Positions 1-6,947 of a stretch of 10,937 bases of DNA are shown here, piece by piece. Position 1 is the stretch's first letter. The number at the start of each line of letters is the position of its first letter. Origin of the DNA: JBBQNJ01 sp038329845 (GTDB lineage: Bacteria > Planctomycetota > Phycisphaerae > Tepidisphaerales > Tepidisphaeraceae); contig JBBQNJ010000108.1 in NCBI GenBank assembly GCA_038329845.1, positions 1 to 10,937 on the forward strand, written 5' to 3'. A program made the translations under genes and the position numbers. Below the pieces are notes generated by a model. That model was not told the origin of the DNA and searched no databases. It saw only the letters and a list, made by a program, of their open reading frames with translations.

Positions 1-3000
1 AAGGCAACGCTAGCAACGGACCAACTGTCAGCTCCAGTGGCGATGCCACTACCGCCACGATCATTTGACCAGATGACCCGTGCCACTGCCTTGTTGTCCG
101 AAGCGGCGCCGCCAAGGTTGAGTACTCCGCTGGTAGTCGTATAGGTTGGGTTGAACGTTGGATTCGTGATGGTCGTGGTGGGCGCCGTGCGATCCGACAT
201 GCGCAGCACGTCGAGTCCGCCGAACGTATCGGCCACATAGACCACGTCTTCCACAACGGACACGCCCCAAGCATCACCGGCGACATTGTACGAGGCAACT
301 AGCTGCAGGCTGGCAGGATTGGCATAGTTCAACGCTCGCACGCCAGCACTTCCACCGGCTACATAGAGCACCGCGTCCGCGACGATAAGCTTCCGGCCTC
401 TCGCTCTGCCATCGCCAGCCAGCACATACGCCCCCACCCGGCTCGGCGCGGATGGGATGCTCACGTCGAAGACTTCCACGGCGCCCGTTTCACCGACGAA
501 TGCATAGTGGCCATCGGGGGATACCGCTATTGACTCTCCCGCCGCCGCAGGGGTCGCCGAGCCCACGATCGAAGGCAACAACGGGTTGCTGATGTCGATC
601 ACCTGCATCACGCCAGCCTGCTGCACAACGTACGCGTAGCTCCCGTGCACGGCTACACCAAAATAAGCATGGCTGCCTGAATCCGTAAGAAACCCTTTCT
701 CAACAAGTCCTGACGAATTAGAGACATCAACTATCCCGAATGTCGGCGAGCCGTTTCCATTCTGGCCGACGAGGTAGGCGAATGTGCCGGAAATCGCTAT
801 GTCGAATGCACTCAACCGAGACGAAGGGTAGGTTCCCAGTAAGGTCGGTTGTGCTGTGGACACATCAATGATGCCCATGCTGATCCCGCCACTACCGGCC
901 TCCGCCATGTAGACGCGGCTTCCCGAGACGACCATCGACCATCCCCCGGCGAACGAGATTTGACCGGTCTTGGCTGGGTTTCCGGGATCGGCTACGTTGA
1001 GGACCTCAAGTTGACCCGTTGCGACATATGCTACTGACCCGACGGCAACGACAGCCCGCGGCGAGGCGGCCGCGGGAATGTACTGCCCTTTCACAAGCGG
1101 CAACTGTGGATTCTCTAGACTCAGGGCAGTCACACCAGCACTGCTTCCAACAAACAGTTGGCTCCCACTGAGTGTGAGGCGTTGACCCGCTGCGCTGTTG
1201 ACATAGGTGACATGCGTCGGGTTGCTCGGATTACTGACATTGATGACCTCCAGCACTCCGCCGCCCCGTACGGAATAGGCCATCCCGCTGGCGACAGCGA
1301 TCCCTGCGCCTCCTGAGCCGTCAAAGCTGTAGCTCGAACGGAGGCTGGGGCTTGCCGGATTCGCGATGTCAATGATTTCCAAGTAGTCAGTCTGCCAGCC
1401 GCCCCACCCAGCGGCGTATGCCATCGTGCCATCAATGGTGATTTGGCTGGCGCTCTTGACCATTGTGACCGATGCGCGCAACTGCGGGGATGACGGCGTA
1501 CTGACGTCGACGACCTGCATGATGTCCGTGTCATCAACGATGAAGGCATACAGACCATTGGTATAGAGCTTCAAGGCCACATCGTCTGCCTTGGTGCCGT
1601 AGGCAGCCACCAAAGTCGGCGCAGTCGGGCTCGATATATCGATAATCTGGAGCCCGAGTGACTGATCAGCGACATAGGCAAGCCCGCCGAGGACCACAAC
1701 GCTCTTGGCGTGACCTTGCGTTTCGTAGAAACCACGGAGCGCCGGTGCCGCGGGGTTGGAAACATCGATGATCTGCAATCCGGAGTCCCAATCGGCCACA
1801 TATGCGTAGTGGTCCGCTACTTGCACACCCTGGGCGACGGCTGGAAGCGGAGCTCTCCCCACAACGTACGGGCTTGCGGGATTGGAAATGTTGAGCACGG
1901 CCAGCGAGTTGCCTTCGCCAATATACGCGTAGCTGCCTTGGACTGCGACCGGGTAGGTGGCGCCGCCGATGTGGCCAATGAGTTGCAGGCCATCTCCGCG
2001 GGGGGTCATATAGGAGAAGCCGTTCGTGCTGGCCGCGGTCCCCGCATCGACGGTAACCGTGACTGATACGGCGCCATACGACTGGCTGGCAGGCACCGTT
2101 GCGGTGATCTGTGACGGGCTATCCACGCTGACGTCCGTGGCAACATTGCTGCCGAAGTTCACCGTCGCTGGCGACGTGAAATTGGCCCCCCGAATAATCA
2201 CCGAGATTCCGCCCGTCAGCGGCCCTGTACTGGGCGAGACCGACGTGATGAGTGACTGCCCAACTGGGGGTAGGTATTCGCCGGCAACGAGTGAGGTCTG
2301 GTTGACGACAACAGCGACCGTCTGATTCGCGGGTTTGGTCCAGCCCTGGACGGCGTTGAACTCGACGGTGTGGGGGCCGACTGGCACGTTGCTTAGGCTC
2401 GTACCCGCCGCCTGCCAACTGCCGCCGTCCAGTCGCCACTGTGCGCCTACTACCGTAGCGCCGGGCGGTGTAATCGAGGCTTGTAGGTTCCCGTATTGTG
2501 GGTCGGGGATGTACGCTCCGGTAATTTGCCTGCTCTCGCCCGCCGCGAGTGTGACGGTCTGGTCGGCTGGCCTCGTAAAGCCACCCAGCGCCCAGAAGCG
2601 GATGTTGTAGGTGCCGGGGTCGAGACCGACGATCTTGCCTCCGCTGTAGTACCAGGTCTTGCCGTTGTCCATCGTCCACATGGCCCCGGCCGTCACTGCC
2701 GATGCAGGGGTCAAAGTTACTTGAAGCTCAGCATGGGTCAGATCGCCTTGCGCCCAGTTTGCCGTGATGGACCTGTCCGCATCCATTGTGATTGACAGCG
2801 GGTTCTGCGTGCTGCTGACCGATCCGCTCCATGACGCGAAGTGCTGCCCGATGCTTGGCTGGGCAGTCAGCGTGACCACGATTCCAGCAGGATAGCTTGG
2901 TAAAGCGGGGTTTCGGATAACCGACCCGTTACCGGAGTTGATAGTCAACGAATAAACAGAGGGCTGCTGCTGCAAATAACTGCCTGTCGTTGAGGCGGTC

Positions 3001-5201
3001 TGCCCGGCCACCACCGAGATGGCCTGATCGGCGGGCGTGGTCCAGCCGCTGACCTGCTTGAACCGGACCGTGTGGTTGCCCGGCGCGATGCTCGGAACAA
3101 TGGCGCCGCTGTTCCGGTAGTTTCCCCCGTCCAGTTGCCATTGCGCTCCGGCGTCAATTGCGGCCTGGGGAGCGATGTTGACCGAAACCGCTCCAAGAGT
3201 CACCTGCCCGGCAGGAAGGGTCGTCGCCGAATAGTTGCTGGTGTACGCCTGGTTGCCTGCCACATCGACGCTCCAAACGCGGAAGTAGTAGGTGGTGGCA
3301 GTCGTCAGGCTTGGGAGGGTGATCGAGTGCGTGCGGGTGAGGGTCGTATCCTTAGCGAACAGCGAATGGTATGGCGTGCTGTTCGTGTCATACTCGACTT
3401 GAGAGGTGGCCGGTTCATCGGTCGTCCACGTCACCAGGATGCTGGTTGACGCCGAGGATGAGCCAACACCGCTGATAACGGGCGGCGTGGTATCCGCACC
3501 GCTTGTAGTGACGGTGAACGATTGCGGGAAAGCAGCACTTGAGTTCGATGCAGTGTCCCTAAACGCCCCACCCGCGAAACTCAGAGTCACCGATCCCGGC
3601 ACGAATTCGCCGGTGAATGAATACCGATAGCGCCCGCCGCCCTTATCCTGAGGCAAGCCGCTCGACAAAACCGCTGTACCGACACCCGACCCACTCAGGC
3701 CGAACTCCGCAGCCGCGTCCGTTATTGATGCCGGGTCCACGCCAACTCCGCCTGAATCACTGAACGTCACGTCGATGTACTTCGGAGCAGCATTGAGGGT
3801 TGATGCTGTGACGCTTCCGTTGTTGGCGGGATAGGTCAGGCTGGCTACTGGCGGCGTGGCATCCGAAACGGAATCGACGATGAGCTTTCGTGGAAGGTAG
3901 GAGTATCGCGTATGGCCGGCGGTATCGGTGATCTCAGCCAATAGGTATCTACCGCTGTTGGCGCTCGTTGGACTCCAGTTCAGGTGCTGCTGCGGATAAC
4001 AAACTCCGGGAGAGGCGGATGGTGCGGGGCTAAGCCAAGAGAACCCACCATTCAAGGGATTCGGATCTGCATCCGTGCCGAATCGCACAGTGGCTACGGT
4101 GCTGCCGGCGTCGAAGTAATAAGGAACATCGACAGTTCCGCCAGCAGTTATGTGCCAACCATCGGACTGCGGCGTCAGAGACGGACTGTTGAGAAGCACG
4201 TTCGGCCACACCCATCCAGCGGTATCGGTGCTTGCTCGGTAGGTTGCCCCACCGCCGAATTGCCCGCCGACACCAGAAGTGCGAATGCCCCCAACAATAC
4301 GAGAATAATCGTACCCTTCAGCGCCTCCTGTGTACCAGAGGCTACGGGTGCCTTGTTCATAGGGCTGGAATGACTTGTCAATCGTGCCAAAGTACCATTC
4401 ATGCACAGCACTGTGCGGCAGAAACTTGAGGTGTAAGTCGGAGTCGAAGATGGGGCTGAGAGGTTTTTGCAGCGTTCCCTCAACTGGCGTCCCTTCGGGG
4501 TACAACGTTTCTTGATAATAATCATCTGCAAAAACGACGTTATCCGTCACGACAAGTGGCGCATCGAAAAGCTGACCAGTTGGGTAATGGAGAGGGTGCG
4601 GGTCCAACAGCGTTAGTTGGTCAACCCACGCTCCATGTTCACCAAGATCCGTGGATACGGCCGTCATTAGCGACCCGCCACGACTATGGCCGATCAGGTG
4701 GATCGGCATCTCGACGAAGCTGGCAAAGTCAGGCGGTAGGTAGAGAAGGCTTGCATCAGGTGCGGCCTCACGTGGATTCTCTAACGCCCATGCCACCAGT
4801 TGGGCGATCCGATCAGTGGACACCGCCCCCAAAAACCCAATTCCTGCGTCCACATCTTGCCAGTCAACTGCGTCCACATCTTGCCAGTCAACCTTGATGA
4901 CCGCTTCACCAGTGTTCGTGTTGGACAAGAATTGCCCGCTGTCCCAAGTAAACGACTCGATTTTCGGTTTCATCCCCCAAAAATCCCTTCCGATCTTGAG
5001 CGTAAACTGCGTTACCTCGCCGGAGCCTCCCTCCTTGGCGGCTACAGCGTTGGCCATTGAGTTGACCCAGCCGATGTCGCCGTTGAATCCGTGCGTGATC
5101 AAAGTCACCCCGGAGAGCAGGCAGCGAGCTTCAAGGGCCTCGACCAGCGGGCGAATCGCATTCTCGATTTGCTGAGCACGCACGTTTTTCCTTCGACCCA
5201 C
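1..5201 (-). CDS. Giant secreted LEPR-XLL protein: alpha/beta hydrolase fused to Ig/FN3, PEGA, IPT/TIG and LVIVD-repeat domains (3' end outside window)
   Basis: The frame is open for 1733 codons without interruption from the GTG at 5201 to the window edge, so the C-terminus is missing. Residues 23-31 read LEARCLLSG, matching the planctomycete LEPR-XLL N-terminal motif. A lipase-like alpha/beta hydrolase follows (about 32-285): oxyanion-hole motif THGF at 36-39, nucleophile elbow GHSRGG with Ser173, probable acid Asp200 in LLDPH, and probable catalytic His263 in HSAVHEWY. Then come an Ig-like domain (about 447-568), a fibronectin III domain starting DTTPP (570-660), a PEGA domain (674-741), an InlB-B-like bacterial repeat (about 750-816), two more PEGA domains (about 825-893 and 898-967), an IPT/TIG domain (985-1063), about 14 LVIVD repeats (about 1066-1669), and another Ig-like domain from 1670 carrying WSNDRGGSG. 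The catalytic residues look intact, so an esterase, lipase or related hydrolase on the cell surface is inferred; the substrate is unknown. It follows the LuxR-type gene by 88 bases. Confidence 0.9.
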   Translation of the reverse strand, partial: MGRRKNVRAQQIENAIRPLVEALEARCLLSGVTLITHGFNGDIGWVNSMANAVAAKEGGSGEVTQFTLKIGRDFWGMKPKIESFTWDSGQFLSNTNTGEAVIKVDWQDVDAVDWQDVDAGIGFLGAVSTDRIAQLVAWALENPREAAPDASLLYLPPDFASFVEMPIHLIGHSRGGSLMTAVSTDLGEHGAWVDQLTLLDPHPLHYPTGQLFDAPLVVTDNVVFADDYYQETLYPEGTPVEGTLQKPLSPIFDSDLHLKFLPHSAVHEWYFGTIDKSFQPYEQGTRSLWYTGGAEGYDYSRIVGGIRTSGVGGQFGGGATYRASTDTAGWVWPNVLLNSPSLTPQSDGWHITAGGTVDVPYYFDAGSTVATVRFGTDADPNPLNGGFSWLSPAPSASPGVCYPQQHLNWSPTSANSGRYLLAEITDTAGHTRYSYLPRKLIVDSVSDATPPVASLTYPANNGSVTASTLNAAPKYIDVTFSDSGGVGVDPASITDAAAEFGLSGSGVGTAVLSSGLPQDKGGGRYRYSFTGEFVPGSVTLSFAGGAFRDTASNSSAAFPQSFTVTTSGADTTPPVISGVGSSSASTSILVTWTTDEPATSQVEYDTNSTPYHSLFAKDTTLTRTHSITLPSLTTATTYYFRVWSVDVAGNQAYTSNYSATTLPAGQVTLGAVSVNIAPQAAIDAGAQWQLDGGNYRNSGAIVPSIAPGNHTVRFKQVSGWTTPADQAISVVAGQTASTTGSYLQQQPSVYSLTINSGNGSVIRNPALPSYPAGIVVTLTAQPSIGQHFASWSGSVSSTQNPLSITMDADRSITANWAQGDLTHAELQVTLTPASAVTAGAMWTMDNGKTWYYSGGKIVGLDPGTYNIRFWALGGFTRPADQTVTLAAGESRQITGAYIPDPQYGNLQASITPPGATVVGAQWRLDGGSWQAAGTSLSNVPVGPHTVEFNAVQGWTKPANQTVAVVVNQTSLVAGEYLPPVGQSLITSVSPSTGPLTGGISVIIRGANFTSPATVNFGSNVATDVSVDSPSQITATVPASQSYGAVSVTVTVDAGTAASTNGFSYMTPRGDGLQLIGHIGGATYPVAVQGSYAYIGEGNSLAVLNISNPASPYVVGRAPLPAVAQGVQVADHYAYVADWDSGLQIIDVSNPAAPALRGFYETQGHAKSVVVLGGLAYVADQSLGLQIIDISSPTAPTLVAAYGTKADDVALKLYTNGLYAFIVDDTDIMQVVDVSTPSSPQLRASVTMVKSASQITIDGTMAYAAGWGGWQTDYLEIIDIANPASPSLRSSYSFDGSGGAGIAVASGMAYSVRGGGVLEVINVSNPSNPTHVTYVNSAAGQRLTLSGSQLFVGSSAGVTALSLENPQLPLVKGQYIPAAASPRAVVAVGSVAYVATGQLEVLNVADPGNPAKTGQISFAGGWSMVVSGSRVYMAEAGSGGISMGIIDVSTAQPTLLGTYPSSRLSAFDIAISGTFAYLVGQNGNGSPTFGIVDVSNSSGLVEKGFLTDSGSHAYFGVAVHGSYAYVVQQAGVMQVIDISNPLLPSIVGSATPAAAGESIAVSPDGHYAFVGETGAVEVFDVSIPSAPSRVGAYVLAGDGRARGRKLIVADAVLYVAGGSAGVRALNYANPASLQLVASYNVAGDAWGVSVVEDVVYVADTFGGLDVLRMSDRTAPTTTITNPTFNPTYTTTSGVLNLGGAASDNKAVARVIWSNDRGGSGIATGADSWSVASVA
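4845..4892 (-). repeat. Perfect 24-bp tandem duplication inside the hydrolase domain
   Basis: Positions 4845-4868 and 4869-4892 are identical. The unit is 24 bp, so the duplication is in frame and encodes VDWQDVDA twice in a row, about residues 104-119. It lies between the oxyanion-hole motif and the nucleophile elbow, probably in a loop. The absence of any mismatch suggests a recent slippage or duplication event, or a small assembly artefact. Confidence 0.95.
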
Positions 5202-5206
5202 GGCGA

Positions 5207-5214
5207 CTCTCCTT
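5207..5214 (-). promoter_or_regulatory. Ribosome binding site deciding the GTG start of the giant gene
   Basis: The minus strand reads AAGGAGAG, with seven bases between GGAG and the GTG at 5201. This fixes the start so that the protein opens MGRRKNVRAQQ and includes the LEPR-XLL-type motif. A later in-frame GTG (codon 7) has no comparable site. Confidence 0.75.
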
Positions 5215-5241
5215 GTAAGGAAGTGATCTGGTTAGCATAGC

Positions 5242-5267
5242 TTGACCGGTCTTACGGAACCCGTCAA
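5242..5267. repeat. Interrupted dyad between the luxR-type gene and the giant gene
   Basis: The arms TTGAC and GTCAA (5242-5246, 5263-5267) and the inner arms GGT and ACC (5248-5250, 5259-5261) pair around an 8-base centre, with one C/C mismatch between the arm segments. The dyad lies about 40-65 bases upstream of the GTG at 5201. No T-run follows on either strand, so it is not a standard terminator. It could be an operator for the adjacent LuxR-type protein or simply an RNA hairpin. Confidence 0.45.
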
Positions 5268-5289
5268 GTCGGCAAGATTGTGGAAAAGG

Positions 5290-5613
5290 CTATTGCCGGG
5301 GGCGGCGATGACGGCGGGGGCAGTCGCCGCATCCGCGTCGGAACTCGGCGAAAAGTTGCCGGACGATACCCGCCCGATCATGAACGCCAAGATGCTCAAA
5401 GATCCGGTTGATGTGGGTGCGTAAGGTGGAGAAAGCAATCCCCAGCTTGCGGGCAATCTCCTTGTCCCCTTCCCCTTCCAGCAGCAAACCGACGATCCGG
5501 CGCTGCTGTGGGGTGAGCCCCAGCGTCTCTAGAACTTGCGCCCATTCTTCGTCAGAGAAGATGTCCCCGTTGCCATTGTCCGCAACCCTCGCGGAGGCCG
5601 GATCGTCGTTCAT
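5290..5613 (-). CDS. Stand-alone LuxR/GerE-type helix-turn-helix regulator
   Basis: A protein of 107 residues. Residues 33-91 form a typical LuxR C-terminal DNA-binding domain: LTPQQRRIVGLLLEGEG, then KEIARKLGI, the recognition helix around STLRTHINRIFEHLG (62-76), and GVHDRAGIV. There is no receiver or ligand-binding domain; the N-terminal 32 residues are short and acidic and the tail is Arg/Pro rich (RRHRRPRQ). The ATG at 5613 is chosen because GGGGAG lies five bases upstream. The frame extends further up to a TTG near 5691, but that would place a terminator hairpin inside the coding region. It is codirectional with the giant gene 88 bases downstream, so a regulatory link is plausible but not shown. 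The signal it responds to cannot be told from sequence. Confidence 0.87.
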   Translation of the reverse strand: MNDDPASARVADNGNGDIFSDEEWAQVLETLGLTPQQRRIVGLLLEGEGDKEIARKLGIAFSTLRTHINRIFEHLGVHDRAGIVRQLFAEFRRGCGDCPRRHRRPRQ

Positions 5614-5633
5614 GGTCACTCCCCGTAGCCACG

Positions 5634-5662
5634 AAAAAAAGAGCGTCGAACCTAGGACGCTC
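5634..5662 (-). terminator. Intrinsic terminator or attenuator in the luxR leader
   Basis: Read on the minus strand, GAGCGTC (5662-5656) and GACGCTC (5647-5641) form a perfect 7-bp stem around an 8-base loop, followed at once by seven Ts (5640-5634). The T-run ends 20 bases before the luxR ATG, leaving no room for a promoter between them. It either attenuates luxR or ends a short upstream transcript. Confidence 0.75.
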
Positions 5663-5674
5663 AGCGACTTGACG

Positions 5675-5684
5675 CACGCGCGTG
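5675..5684. repeat. 10-bp perfect palindrome CACGCGCGTG
   Basis: A perfect palindrome lying between the 5690-5716 hairpin and the 5634-5662 terminator. It has no loop, so it is more likely a protein-binding site than a hairpin, or it is chance in GC-rich DNA. Confidence 0.4.
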
Positions 5685-5689
5685 AATTC

Positions 5690-5716
5690 AAAGTGTCTGA
5701 CGAGCCGGGACACTTT
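5690..5716 (-). repeat. 8-bp inverted repeat upstream of the terminator
   Basis: AAAGTGTC (5690-5697) and GACACTTT (5709-5716) are perfect inverted repeats around an 11-base loop. On the minus-strand transcript this hairpin would come just before the terminator hairpin of 5634-5662. Confidence 0.7.
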
Positions 5717-5866
5717 ACTCCGCAGGATAACCGTTAGCGGCCTGCCCAACAAGCTTGCGCACTCCGCGCCAAGGCCAGGGGGTGCGTGACAGTTTCTGCG
5801 GACGGATCTTGTCGCGGATGATACAATAGGTTGTGGTGGTCGATTTTCCCCGATACCGTCTCCGAA

Positions 5867-5926
5867 GTTATCCATGATGCTGCGCAACGGCCCCACGGCC
5901 GCCGGCGCAGCAGCATTGTGGATAAC
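5867..5926. repeat. Long imperfect inverted repeat ending in TTATCCA motifs
   Basis: The left arm 5867-5885 begins GTTATCCATGATGCTGCGC. The right arm 5905-5926 is the inverted equivalent, ending TTGTGGATAAC. The arms agree except at two positions and a 3-base insertion (an extra GCT/AGC), and they enclose about 19 GC-rich bases. A second small inverted repeat, CGGCGG/CCGCCG with a CCAAA loop, follows at 5928-5944. Confidence 0.7.
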
Positions 5927-5957
5927 TCGGCGGCCAAACCGCCGGGATTGTGCATAA
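5868..5957. promoter_or_regulatory. Cluster of DnaA-box-like 9-mers
   Basis: On the minus strand there is a perfect consensus DnaA box TTATCCACA (5925-5917) and a one-mismatch box TTATGCACA (5957-5949). On the plus strand, TTATCCATG (5868-5876) matches seven of nine bases. A weaker TTATCC core lies at 5730-5725 (minus). No obvious AT-rich unwinding element sits beside them and no dnaA or dnaN gene is in view. It could be an origin fragment, a DnaA-titrating or regulatory site, or coincidence. Confidence 0.4.
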
Positions 5958-6104
5958 CCTGTCGCCGGTGCCGCGGGAACATCGCGACGAGGGTATCGTC
6001 AACGGCGTGGAGCGTGCTCCCGCCACCGGTCCCGCCGAACCGCGGTCACGGTCCGTGTCCCCTTTTATGTTTCACCTTTTCACCGCTTCTCGCCTTTTTG
6101 CCGC

Positions 6105-6269
6105 TTAGAACGGCCGGGTGCCGAACACTCCGAAGACCCAGAGGAGCAGGATGATCAGGAGGATGGTCCCGATCCCGATGCCAGGGCCGCGGAATGCGGG
6201 GCGGGCGACTCCGCCGCCGAAAGCGCCGAGGATGATGACGATGAGGATGATGAGGAGGATGAGTGGCAT
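6105..6269 (-). CDS. DUF3309-like small hydrophobic membrane protein
   Basis: A 54-residue protein beginning MPLILLIILIVIILGAFGGG. Two strongly hydrophobic segments (about 2-16 and 33-49) are joined by a Gly/Pro/Arg linker (GGGVARPAFRGPGIGIG). This size and layout match the DUF3309 family of small bacterial membrane proteins, whose function is unknown. The ATG at 6269 is chosen because translation from it starts directly at the first hydrophobic helix; an in-frame ATG 14 codons upstream (6311) would add a polar, Cys-containing leader not expected in the family. The ribosome binding site is weak. The coding sequence contains a run of ATC/CTC codons, so the DNA is locally low in complexity. Confidence 0.72.
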   Translation of the reverse strand: MPLILLIILIVIILGAFGGGVARPAFRGPGIGIGTILLIILLLWVFGVFGTRPF

Positions 6270-6316
6270 GGATCCATTCTCGCAGGATCGGCTGTTTCCG
6301 GCAACGGGCAATTCTC

Positions 6317-6373
6317 AGTCGGAAACCGGGCCATCACTGGCTGGCCATTATCGGTGATGGCCCACTTCCGACT
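6317..6373. repeat. Long inverted repeat between two divergent membrane-protein genes
   Basis: The outer arms AGTCGGAA (6317-6324) and TTCCGACT (6366-6373) and the inner arms GGGCCATCAC (6328-6337) and GTGATGGCCC (6354-6363) pair perfectly: 18 bp of stem interrupted by a 3/2-base internal loop, with a 16-base terminal loop. It lies 47 bases upstream of the DUF3309-like start and about 125 upstream of the divergent gene. There is no flanking T-run. It could be an operator, an mRNA leader hairpin, or a small palindromic repetitive element. Confidence 0.8.
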
Positions 6374-6498
6374 TGCGGGTGAGGAACGAAGCCATTTTGG
6401 GTGGCTCGCGTTCGTTCGGCAGAAAGTGCGGTGGGTTTTGGGCGCAGACTCAGGACGGCGTGGGCCGATAGGGTGTGGCGGTTTAGCGAGGATACTCT

Positions 6499-6702
6499 AT
6501 GGAATTTGCCTACTGGTTGTTCTGGATCTCACTAGCTGTTGCCGTCGTCAGCGGGGTGCTGGGGTTCCTGGTGCTGCGGACGGTGAATCGGGGGTTCTTC
6601 AAGGTAATTTTCTATACCGCAGTCGCTGCGGCATTTGTCTTTTGGTTCGGTTGGTTTTTCAGCGGCCCGCCCGCCTCACCGGTGCCGCCGCTGCCGATCT
6701 GA
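6499..6702 (+). CDS. Small two-helix membrane protein of unknown function
   Basis: A 67-residue protein starting MEFAYWLFWISLAVAVVSGV. Two transmembrane segments (about 4-26 and 35-55) are linked by a short basic loop with R27, R31 and K35. By the positive-inside rule this places the loop in the cytoplasm and both ends outside. The C-terminal tail is Pro-rich (SGPPASPVPPLPI). The start is supported by GAGGA at 6488-6492, six bases before the ATG. I do not recognise a named family. It is divergent from the DUF3309-like gene and convergent with the cupin gene. The hydrophobic composition and good ribosome binding site favour a real gene over chance. Confidence 0.65.
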   Translation: MEFAYWLFWISLAVAVVSGVLGFLVLRTVNRGFFKVIFYTAVAAAFVFWFGWFFSGPPASPVPPLPI

Positions 6703-6947
6703 AGCCGGCGGGGAGGGGCCTGGAAACGAAACCGGGACATCGCCCCGCGCCGGAGCCGCAGCGTGGTAGCCCAAGGCGTGGCGCACGAACTCCAGGTTGG
6801 CAGCGGAGTAACGCTCGTCTCGCGGGGGAGCCGCAGCCGTGGCGTGACGCGAACGATGAGGAAAAAGTGTCAACGCGGAGAACTTTGCAGGGTGGGTACT
6901 GTCCACCGCTATCGGTCTTTGCCCTTCGTCGTTGGGCCCGCGCGGGA
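6703..6947. other. Convergent intergenic region with a short direct repeat
   Basis: This lies between the stop codons of the small membrane protein and the cupin gene. GGAGCCGCAGCGTGG (6752-6766) recurs with one extra base as GGAGCCGCAGCCGTGG (6827-6842), about 75 bases on. I see no clear terminator hairpin with a T-run for either gene. Long GC-driven open frames cross it on both strands but have no domain. Confidence 0.4.

Larger units (their letters stand above)
5614..6104. other. Gene-free stretch between the luxR-type gene and the DUF3309-like gene
   Basis: About 490 bases. Open frames here encode Arg/Pro-rich translations without a recognisable domain or good ribosome binding site, so I call none of them. 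The stretch contains the luxR leader hairpins, the terminator, the inverted repeat and the DnaA-box-like motifs listed separately. The part nearest 6060-6100 is a pyrimidine-rich run on the plus strand with no feature I can name. A short minus-strand RNA ending at the 5634 T-run is possible. Confidence 0.6.

Noticed and set aside
2119..2679. 186-codon minus-strand open frame
   Set aside because: It lies one frame off the giant gene, where the real frame gives clear PEGA and IPT/TIG domains.
4175..4531. 118-codon minus-strand frame with a hydrophobic stretch (TIILVLLGAFALLVSAG)
   Set aside because: It looks like a lipoprotein-type signal, but the overlapping real frame carries the hydrolase catalytic His motif and is continuous on both sides.
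5242..5267. Terminator for the luxR-type gene
   Set aside because: The dyad has a mismatch and no T-run follows on the minus strand, so I list it only as a repeat.
5552..5896. 114-codon minus-strand frame upstream of the luxR-type gene
   Set aside because: No domain or ribosome binding site; it overlaps the terminator and the luxR start in another frame.
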